From Brachynemurus nebulosus (taxonomy: Eukaryota > Arthropoda > Insecta > Neuroptera > Myrmeleontidae): 64,000 nucleotides of DNA. The position numbers and the translations under genes are program-made. The DNA lies in contig JAPWDM010000060.1 in assembly GCA_035578155.1 (NCBI GenBank), forward strand, positions 702,001 through 766,000, given 5' to 3'. Every line of letters starts with the position of its first letter. Positions within the stretch are counted from its first letter, which is position 1. The notes beneath the pieces were generated by a model, which saw only the letters and a program-made list of their open reading frames with translations, made no database searches and was not told where the DNA came from. Below, one piece after another: positions 56,621 through 64,000 of this stretch.

Positions 56621-57085
56621 TATAACATTTTAAATTGCATTGCACCTACAGCATGCTTTATTAAGTACAATATTAAAAAAACCCAACAAAAAAATTTCCG
56701 TTATGATCCTATTTTACATGCGATTTTGATACTCCACTAATTAATTGAAATTATTATTGATACAGTGTAGTTTAATCGATCAGGCTTTAATCTACAGAAT
56801 ACTAAAAATAATATGTAATTAAGTATTTTCAATGAGTAACTGATTATCAAAAAAAATTTTACTTTAGTTTTCATTACAATAAATGTAACCATTATTCAAT
56901 GTTATAGGTAGGTACTCTAAATTTTTTTTTTTAATATAAAATTTAATAAGTAAAATAATAATTTTTAACGCTATTAAATTAGGTATAAAAACTTGTTTAT
57001 ATTTTAAAACAAAAATCATGTGCTATGCGAAGGTCGCCATATTAAGGTTTTAATTGGTTCATTATTAATTAATTTTGTAAATGTT
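56621..57085. other. AT-rich intergenic, nothing recognised
   Basis: No supported feature. Confidence 0.35.
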
Positions 57086-57088
57086 GCA

Positions 57089-57415
57089 AATATTGCTGGC
57101 GTTCCAGACGAAAATTTTGTTAGCCTAACGTTAGCTAACGGAGCTTTCACCGTTACAAACCAGAGGGCACGCATTCAAAAATTAACGTACATTATATATT
57201 AAAACAACAATTTCTAACATGATGACTGAATATTTTTATTTCATAATTTTTAAATGTGGCTGTGCTTCAAAAATTCAAGTATTTATACCGTGAAAAACCA
57301 TGAAAAATAATTAACGTGCATTAATTTTTTGAATCAGAGCCCTCCGGTTTGTAACGGTGAAAGCTCCGTTAGCTAACGTTAGGCTAACAAAATTTTCGTT
57401 TGGAACGCCAGCATT
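57089..57415. repeat. Foldback with about 100-bp arms
   Basis: The left arm (57089-57187) holds GCTGGCGTTCCAGACGAAAA, TTTTGTTAGCCTAACGTTAG, CTAACGGAGCTTTCACCGTT. The right arm (57310-57413) is its complement at roughly 90% identity, across a spacer of about 120 bp. Each arm also contains the small palindrome CGTTAGCTAACG. A 60-codon frame covers the left arm; the right arm, read on the minus strand, gives a similar peptide (VP.ENFVSLTLANGAFTVTN). Confidence 0.82.
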
Positions 57416-57423
57416 CTCTGCAA

Positions 57424-57426
57424 TAA

Positions 57427-57463
<37 letters not shown>
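57424..57463. repeat. (AAT)n microsatellite
   Basis: About 13 AAT units next to the right arm of the foldback. Confidence 0.95.
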
Positions 57464-57917
57464 TTAAAAAAAAACGTTAAATTATTTACTGTGACAGTAA
57501 ATTGATATACGCATATGATTTTAAAGAGGTGAGATTTTAGAAATTTAAATATACTTAATATACTAGTTAACATGTTGTAGTATTGAGCAATACCAACAAT
57601 TCTAATCAAACCACCTAACTTTACCAAACCACGTTTTATGACAAATAAATTAAAATTTCGTCCTTTGTAATGTTTGTAGCATAATTTTTAGTGACAGAAG
57701 CATTTCTAGCAAATCAGCGGAACTATATTTTCATTTCTTCAATTTCTTTAAATGATTAATATTTTTTATTCGCTTGGTACATTATTCAGGGACGTATTCA
57801 CCTTAAGTGCGCCCGATATACTGTAAAAAATGCCGCCCCTGCTTTTTTGTAAAACAAAAATTTCAAAAAAAATTTATAACTTTCTCACTTTTTTCTCTTT
57901 TTTCTATAAAAAAACAT
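57464..57917. other. AT-rich intergenic, nothing firm
   Basis: GACGTATTCACCTTAAGTGC and GCCGCCCCTGCTTTTTTG at 57791-57850 may be a repeat end. No gene. Confidence 0.35.
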
Positions 57918-58166
57918 AGCGAATTTCCGCTTACAAAAATTAGTTTTTTTCGGAAACTAGTTGACATAGAATAATAGTTTAAAGACCTTTTTTGTGTGAT
58001 TTTTTCTCCCCGTTTCAGTGGTGTAAAAAAATTTCGCAAAAATGCAAAAAACAATGTTCCGGGCATTGGACGTGTTTGGTTAACGAACTCGTCCAACGGT
58101 TTGGGACTTTCAATATTTTCACCAAATTTCGTTAAAATAAGACATTTCGTTCGAGAGTTATTGTGC

Positions 58167-58257
<91 letters not shown>
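57918..58257 (+). mobile_element. (TA)n-bearing inverted-repeat element, copy f (half)
   Basis: AGCGAATTTCCGCTTACAAA, TTTTTCGGAAACTAGTTGAC, GGGCATTGGACGTGTTTGGT, GAGAGTTATTGTGCGGACAT and (TA)n at 58170-58257, then a jump to a different sequence. The half beyond the TA array is missing, as in copy c. Confidence 0.78.
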
Positions 58258-58259
<2 letters not shown>

Positions 58260-58360
58260 CAGTGCTGTATAATATCTAAATACAAGTATCTGAAATCAGT
58301 ATCTAGATACAAATTTACGTATCTTGTATCTGTATCTAGATACATTTATTTTTATTATCC

Positions 58361-58362
<2 letters not shown>
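58258..58362 (+). repeat. GTATCTAGATAC-rich hAT-like fragment
   Basis: CAGTGCTGTATAATATCTAA is followed by four variants of GTATCTAGATAC / GTATCTTGTATC within 80 bp. CAGTGCTG is a hAT-like start and the pattern resembles known hAT subterminal repeats. It lies between two (TA)n arrays; its right end is lost. Confidence 0.55.

Positions 58363-58452
<90 letters not shown>
58363..58452. repeat. (TA)n microsatellite
   Basis: About 90 bp of TA following CCCACA. Confidence 0.95.
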
Positions 58453-58456
<4 letters not shown>

Positions 58457-58811
58457 CTCTTGACCTGAAATGATTTTTTTTGAAACACTTTTATCTTTCT
58501 TATCAAAATGAAAAAAATTGTTGAAATGCAGAATAGAAGTCGTAGCGTATCTGTAATCTACAATCAATTTTTTTTCCAAATGATCTCACTGTGGATGAGC
58601 GTGACTTGAAACATATAGATTTCACACCTGAGGGGACTGGAGGCAGAATTTCTAAGTTTTGAAAAAGATTTATATTTTGTATTTTTAAAAAAAAAAAAAA
58701 TACTTAAAATTTTAATTTGTAACTATGTAACCACTTTTCTTAAAAATTTCCCTGACGCCCCCCCCCCCCTCCCAGAAAAAAAAATTACGTGTTTTAAGAG
58801 CGCATAAGAGT
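58453..58811. other. Intergenic, homopolymer-rich
   Basis: A run of 14 C with one T-rich tail at 58759-58777, and A runs. No gene. Confidence 0.4.
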
Positions 58812-59242
58812 CATAAAACTATACACAATAAAATAAACTGACCAGGTACTATATTATGGTACTGTATGGAATTAAGTATTATACAGTGCCGTGCCAAAAA
58901 TGATACTGTCATTCTGTTATTTTCAATTTTTTAACAAAATTTTAATTTTGAATGAAAATTCTAGTTTGTTATTTTACTAACTGAATAAGTAATAATTTAC
59001 TTATATTTAATAGCTTTATACTGACCACGTAAACCTTAGTTTTCTTTTAACGTCTAATTTTCAATATTAGCTCGTACAGCCAGAGGAAGAGTGATTTTAA
59101 GGATTTACCTATATAACATTTATAAATTCAGAGATTATTACCTAAATTTGAAATATGAAATATAAATTGTTCTGTTAATAAATAATAGGTAAATAAATTT
59201 ACCTATTAAATTACAAATTTACCTATTAAATTTGTTGGTGAG

Positions 59243-59818
59243 TAAGGTTTCCGATCTCGATTCGATTTTATCGAAAATCTATTTTTGGAGGGTCGATCTT
59301 CGATTTTTTGAATCGATTCTTTGAAGACTAAATCGATACAGAGATCGTGAAAAATTTACGGGATCGGAGATCGATCTTTTTCAAATTTAAATTAGAATAA
59401 TTTTTGTAAAAATATGATTTTTTAAAATTATTGTAGAATATATTTTAACTATTTATGTTGTCAAATAATTTTACCGCTTTTATGATTCATTTATAGAAAA
59501 TTGAGTCAAATTTTTGATTCGTGTGACATTTTTAGCACAAACTGGAAACCACTTGAATTATATTTTATTTATATTAAATTCAGTAATTCAACTTCAAAGG
59601 AAATTGAATTTTTTTTGAAACTGATTTGTGATTTACTAATAAAAAAACTTAATTTTTTAAAACTTTTATATTTCTTTTATTTTCTGTAAGTACAAAAATT
59701 GAATCGATTTTTGTCAGATCGATCTTTGGTAAGCCGATTTTCTCCTGCATCGATCTTTGGTTTGACGATTCGAATCGATCCACAAGATCGATTTTTTGGC
59801 CAGAGATCGGAAACCCTA
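59243..59818 (+). mobile_element. hAT MITE (TAGGGTTTCCGATC family), complete, 576 bp
   Basis: Left TAAGGTTTCCGATCTCGA and right-end complement TAGGGTTTCCGATCTCTG; TSD TTGGTGAG exact at 59235-59242 and 59819-59826. GATCGAT(C/T)TT words crowd both ends. A truncated relative lies at 4960-5349. Non-coding; three 62-66 codon frames are chance. Confidence 0.9.
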
Positions 59819-59899
59819 TTGGTGAGTAGTAAACATATATTTTCAGCATAAACTACATTTGTCAAAATCAAAATAATTACCTTATTACTTTATTTTTAC

Positions 59900-60930
59900 C
59901 CGACTGCATCAGAAGGAGGGTAATGTGTTTCGAAAGTACGTATGTATCCTTTATGTCTGTTTTTGTGGCGCAGCCTGCAGCCTAAATGGCTCAACAGATT
60001 TTGGTAAAAATGGTATCGCTGAATTCGTCTTAATCTCGGGAGTGCTATAGGCTACATGAAATTTCAAAATTCGTCCCCTAAATAGGGGATGAAAAATTTA
60101 TATAGCAAACCACTGGGTCTAGAATGGTGAAATTTTGCAGGCGAGTTCTTTATGTAACGTAGGGGAGCACCAAGAAAAGATTTTTGGAAATTCATTCCAT
60201 AAGGATATAAAGTAGGGGATGAAAATTTATGAAAGGTAAAATTTTGCACAGGACCATCGGGGTCCTTTAGTAATGTAGATGAGTATTAAGAGGGAGAATT
60301 TTTGTAAAAATTTATCCATTAAGGGTGTAAATTAGGGGATGAAAATTTATATAGGAAACCACTGGGTTTAGAAACGTAAAATTTTGTACAAAGGTTACTT
60401 TAGTAACACAAGCAAGCACCAAAAGTGGATTTCTAGAATTTCTGTTCCTAAGGGGTTAAAATAGGAGATGAAAATTTATATAGAAAACCGCTAGGTTTAT
60501 TAATGTAAAATTTTGCACAAAGGTTTTTTGAGTAACTTAACAAGCACCAATAGTGAATTTTTGTAAATTCGTCCCGTAACGGGGTAAAATACGGCATGAA
60601 AATTTATATAAAAAACTGTTGAGGCTGGAACTGTGAAATTTTACACAAGGGTTTCTTATATAACGTAGGTGAGCACTAAGAAGGGATTTTTGAAAATCTG
60701 CCTACAGGGGAGTAAAATAGGGGATGAAAAATTATATAAAAAATCGTTGGATTTTAGAACATGAAATTTTGTACAGAGATTTTGTTTAGTAACGTAAGTG
60801 AGCACGAAGAGTAACTTTTTGAAAATTCATCCCCTAAGGCTGGGTAGGTGGAGTTGATAACGACATAGTGTGTACAACTAGTCAATCTACAACGAGTTGA
60901 CGCAGAGGAAGTCGCGGAAAAAAAAACACT
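59900..60930 (+). repeat. Six-unit tandem array, period about 128 bp
   Basis: Leader CCCGACTGCATCAGAAGGAG, then units anchored on GT(A/G)AAATTTTGCACA at 60127, 60236, 60376, 60505, 60633 and 60761. Each has GTAACGTA.G.GAGCAC.AAGA, a TTCGTCCC(C)TAA block and GGGGATGAAAATTTATATA. It ends GACGCAGAGGAAGTCGCGG, similar to the Helitron termini GACGTCGCGGG above. The 24.0-24.6 kb element has the same unit type. Probably the body of a Helitron-like element without a clear CTAG end. Confidence 0.75.
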
Positions 60931-61110
60931 AGTATACGGTAAAAAAATTTTTTTTGTCAAATTCGTGGTAATTTTGGCTACCAGCCGCTGTAATCTCATA
61001 TGCGTACCTATATATTTTTTCTTCTAAGTAATTAAACAACACTAAAAGGACCTAAATAAAATAGTTAATTAAAATCAAAAAATCCGACTGCGTAAAAAGC
61101 AAAATAAAAC

Positions 61111-61270
61111 GATGAAAACAAGATGAAATAGAGAAAAAGAAAAATGGATAAAAAAGTAAAGCGGTCGGAGGCATACATATTGTAGTAAATAAAACAAAAA
61201 TGTATGATGCCTCCGACTGCTTTACTTTTTTATTCATTTTTCTTTTTCTTTATTTCATCTTGTTTTCACC
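61111..61270. repeat. Long hairpin with about 68-bp arms
   Basis: GATGAAAACAAGATGAAATA...AAAAGTAAAGCGGTCGGAGG CATACAT (61111-61178) pairs with ATGTATGATGCCTCCGACTG...ATTTCATCTTGTTTTCACC (61200-61270) over a loop of about 21 bases, with few mismatches. A transcript would form a stem of microRNA or siRNA-precursor dimensions. It may equally be a tiny foldback transposon. Confidence 0.8.
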
Positions 61271-61844
61271 ATTTATTTTAAGCTTAAAAAAATCAGATGG
61301 TACATAGTAACTAAAAATCAGTTTTTCATTTATATATCTTTGGTGGAACATTACGAATTTTTCAGTTTTCCTTCAAATTTGGACAGTTCCGGTGAAAATA
61401 GCATTAAGTTAATGGTAACTTTAAAAATAATTTTTTCCTGTAAATGTTTCCGAGAAAGTATACATTTTTTAATTGAAATCGATGCAGAACAATTTATTTC
61501 ATATTTCAAATTTAGGCAATAATCTCTGAATTTATAAATGTTATATAGGTTAATCCTTAAAATCACTCTTCCTCTGGCTGTACGAGCTAATATTGAAAAT
61601 TAGATGTTAAAATACAACTAAGGTTTACGTAGTCAGTATAAGGCTATTAAATATAAGTAAATTATTACTTATTCAGTTACTTAGTAAAATAACAAACTAG
61701 AATTTTCATTCAAAATTTAAATTTTGTTAACAAATTGAAAATTACAGAATGACAATATCATTTTTGCCACGACACTGTATTATCAATGTATATTTATACA
61801 TCTGGTCAGTTTAGTTTTATTGCACCATAATTATGTTCGCTCTG

Positions 61845-61895
61845 TGAACACGCGCCATCAAAACACGCGCCATCAAAACACGCGCTGTCCGGACA
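61845..61895 (+). repeat. CACGCGCCATCAAAA tandem repeat
   Basis: ACACGCGC(C/T)(A/G)TCAAAA occurs three times at a 17-bp step (61849-61890), followed by TGTCCGGACA. CpG-rich against AT-rich flanks. Confidence 0.75.
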
Positions 61896-62865
61896 CAACA
61901 CCGAAAAAAATTCAACTTTGCTTTTCATTGGATTTTTTTGGCTATTATTCATACATTGTTATATATCAGCGCCTGACTCTAATCGAGACGGAAAAATAGT
62001 GGGTGCAACTAGGTGGTTCTTACAGATTTTCTTTCATTTAGTATTGCTCAAAAATTAAATTTTGCATAATATAATAAATTTCAACAGATATAATGTTGAA
62101 TATGTTTTAAGAGTAGTCAAGTATTTTTAATTTAAATTTATAAAACTTCCTTCGCTCTTGATATATTGTTGTACTTTTTTTGTATTGACGAATAAAATAA
62201 TTTCAACATAGATTACTTTAATTGGAATGGGAAACAATACTGGTTGTAGAGTTGATTACCTTATTTGGATAATAGCTATGCTGGTTTGTTCATATCATTG
62301 TAATAAAGAACAGATTGTGATGAGATTGAACGAACAGATCAAATTTATAATACTGAAAAAAGATAGAAAAAATACTATAATAGATTATGTTTCTTGATAG
62401 TTTTTATTTTTTATGACTTTTTTTTGCTTTGTTTTGTCGTTATTTTGGAACAACATATTTTTTTTTATCAACAGTAATGATTTCATTAAATTTAAACTAA
62501 TTAAACAATTTGTAAATTTCATGAAATTTATTGATAAAATAATTATAATAATATAATAATAAAAAAAAGACTAATGTAATTACTGATAAACTTATTTTTA
62601 TAAAATTCAAAGTAATTATTTATATATGATAAACTGTAACACTTTTTTTTTAGTTTTGATTGAAAAGTATTGTATTAGTCGCAATATTATTACATACTTC
62701 AATACAAATATCGATATTAAGGCTTTAATATAAAGAATAAGTTACGAAAAAATTTAAACTTACCAAAACTTTCGCAGAGTGCCTCAATTTAATATTATAG
62801 TTAACGTATAAAGTTCCTGTCGATATGTTGCTTTTTTTATTCATTAGACATCAGTTATAACACAG
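61896..62865. other. AT-rich intergenic, nothing recognised
   Basis: No supported gene or element boundary. Confidence 0.4.
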
Positions 62866-62867
62866 AC

Positions 62868-62915
62868 AATGGCCGGAGTGGTTAATCGCTAGGTGTCGTG
62901 CTCGTACAGTGCGTG
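62868..62915 (+). repeat. tRNA-like 5' half, probable SINE head
   Basis: ATGGCCGGAGTGGTTAATCG followed by CTAGGTGTCGTGCTCG resembles the D-arm and anticodon region of a serine/leucine-type tRNA (A-box TGGCCGGAGTGG). No T-arm, acceptor pairing or B-box follows, so this is not a functional tRNA gene. Confidence 0.4.
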
Positions 62916-62954
62916 CTATTTCAGCGAACAAAAATACCGTGCTTTTTCAGCGAA

Positions 62955-63010
62955 CATTTAAAGTCATAAAACCATATACAATAAAAGTAAACCGGTCAGG
63001 CGTTTATAGA
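62955..63010 (+). repeat. AGTCATAAAAC.ATA.ACAATAAAA repeat
   Basis: AGTCATAAAACCATATACAA then AAACCGGTCAGG matches 58812-58852 directly and 61802-61840 inverted. These are three copies of one short repeat around the long-TIR element. Confidence 0.6.
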
Positions 63011-63164
63011 TACCCCTCCCTCAAACCACTCTTACACCCTTAACACCAAGGCTTTTTATGTGGCCAAGCGCATATACAAGGGGTCATGATCCCCTCCCCC
63101 CCGAGAATTAACACTAGATAATATTTAATTTTTCAAACACATTCTTTTGTTAATTTTGTCTCAG

Positions 63165-63228
63165 AAATTTTTTTAAAAACCGCATAAAAGTCACATAAAA
63201 ATTATTGCATAAGAAAGGTTCAACTGTA
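63165..63228 (-). repeat. TACAG...TTATGCGG terminus, copy 3
   Basis: The complement reads TACAGTTGAACCTTTCTTAT, GTGACTTTTATGCGG and TTTTTAAAAAAATTTC, matching 37907-37980 and 52902-52970. Pogo-like terminus in the opposite orientation. Confidence 0.6.
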
Positions 63229-64000
63229 CACTGCAGTTCGAATCGCCAAAAAGGGTAATTTTCTAGACGAAATATATATATGTAAAAAAAATGTTAACAA
63301 TCAAATGGTACATCGTTTTCAGAGTATAGCCAATACATATAATTAATGTATTCCTATAGATTTGCTCTTTTTTCTGGACTCTTTTTTTTCTGGAATTTTT
63401 CATAAGGAATGTAAAAATGTGTGTGTGTAAAAAACTAGTGCCGTATAATTATGATAAATATATAGTCGGTTAGTTACATTTTTTTTGTGGAAGGGGGGGG
63501 GATTTTTTAATATCTAATACCGATAATATGCAATGTAACTATATATAATACCTACATATAAACAATAATTTTTCATTTTATGCAGTTACTATTTAAAGAA
63601 ACTTAATTCATCTAATTAATATTAATTAAAAAAGTTAATAGTACAAAGAGACAGTATACCGAATGGTTTTTTACGTACATTGTCAATACATTGTATATAC
63701 ATACTTTGATATTGTTGTTGCATAATATTTTTTTGTAAACGTGTTACAATGATATTGCTGATTCAAATCATCTAGGTATCTCATTGTGAAAAATATTAAT
63801 GTAAACATAAAATAATGATGGTAGATAGCACGTTCGGTTATGTCAAATAGTAATTCAAATTTTGGCAGACTTTTTTTGGTAATTGTAGATTTAAGAAATT
63901 TTTCTAAATTATAGAAAACTACTGTCTTATATACCTACATATTATGTAAAGAAAACATTAACAATGAGTATTCAAAGTAAAAATTCCGTAAAGTCAGCCA
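63229..64000. other. AT-rich intergenic to window end
   Basis: No supported gene. G9 run near 63494 and T runs only. Confidence 0.4.

Larger units (their letters stand above)
58884..61777. mobile_element. Long-TIR Tc1/mariner-like element, 2.9 kb, filled with other repeats
   Basis: Left CAGTGCCGTGCCAAAAATGA and right-end complement CAGTGTCGTGGCAAAAATGA, flanked by TA (58882-58883, 61778-61779). Homology of the arms continues for about 290 bp (58884-59174 against 61485-61777) at roughly 90% identity. TA target and CAGTG.CGTG.CAAAAATGA fit a Tc1-like element with long TIRs. There is no transposase; inside are a hAT MITE, a tandem array and a hairpin. Similarity also extends weakly outside the TA pair (58812-58850 against 61802-61840). 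Confidence 0.8.

Noticed and set aside
57379..57627. 82-codon minus frame with a poly-Ile run
   Set aside because: Contains the (AAT)n microsatellite translation.
58759..58777. C-rich run as a regulatory G-quadruplex
   Set aside because: A single homopolymer-like C stretch; no spaced G/C triplets beyond chance, and no gene nearby.
59900..60930. Six-unit array considered as CRISPR or satellite centromere DNA
   Set aside because: Units diverge across their length and have transposon-tail sequence; too few copies for a satellite.
62868..62915. tRNA gene (Ser/Leu-like)
   Set aside because: Only the 5' half is recognisable; no T-arm, acceptor stem or terminator in the right place.

Overview
The window looks like insect nuclear DNA and is almost entirely a mosaic of mobile elements and repeats. 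It is very AT-rich, carries about eleven (TA)n arrays, is full of terminal-inverted-repeat (TIR) elements with clear target-site duplications (TSDs), and holds decayed LINE, mariner, Helitron-like and Penelope-like sequence. There are no operons and no bacterial-type genes. A hemipteran-like genome is a guess from the repeat style; the sequence does not prove it. I recognise no intact host protein gene. A few short open stretches (6.8-7.2, 14.3-14.6, 32.8-33.1, 34.0-34.3 kb) and three GC/CpG-richer patches (31.6-32.4, 40.5, 55.9-56.6 kb) are the only weak candidates for host exons or promoters.

Layout. 0-8 kb: degenerate tandem repeats, a 602-bp hAT MITE (835-1436), a large (TA)n-bearing inverted-repeat element (3.1-3.76 kb), a truncated second hAT MITE family (4.96-5.35 kb) and transposon-tail repeats. 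8.8-9.9 kb: a dead minus-strand R1-like LINE 3' end with poly(A). 11.7-19.7 kb: a complex block with a four-copy 160-bp tandem array, two near-identical 415-bp inverted arms 6 kb apart (13316-13727 and 19325-19740), a 1.5-kb module (Z) repeated at 38.7-39.95 kb, a 986-bp TA-target MITE (16548-17533) whose empty site is also in the window, and a Helitron (17769-19245) interrupted by a Harbinger-type MITE. 21.4-23.1 kb: a TIR element containing an inverted SINE-like pair and a mariner fragment. 24-31.5 kb: a second Helitron-like terminus, a 410-bp Harbinger-type MITE, a hammerhead-ribozyme-like motif (27115-27158), a TACCGTG-family MITE and a compact Helitron (30703-31460). 32.5 kb: a GC-rich palindrome. 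33.5-46 kb: further (TA)n elements, small hAT MITEs, a GC-rich LINE-like block sitting in (ATT)n (41.4-42.9 kb), a TACCGTG MITE split by a 326-bp hAT insertion, and a Harbinger-type MITE. 47.7-51.8 kb: a 2.1-kb TIR element and another TACCGTG MITE. 53.7-55.8 kb: a hAT element with a pogo-like element nested in it that keeps a start-of-transposase fragment. 57-58.5 kb: a foldback and more (TA)n elements. 58.9-61.8 kb: a 2.9-kb element with ~290-bp TIRs stuffed with a hAT MITE, a six-unit tandem array and an 80-bp hairpin.

How it works together: these are not pathway genes. The logic is insertion history, meaning which element sits in which, and which pairs of copies give filled and empty sites. 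Boundaries quoted to the base rest on TIR plus TSD read directly. Family names (hAT, Harbinger, Helitron, pogo, Tc1-like, R1, Penelope) are inferred from TSD length, terminal motifs and short protein matches recognised by eye, without a database search.
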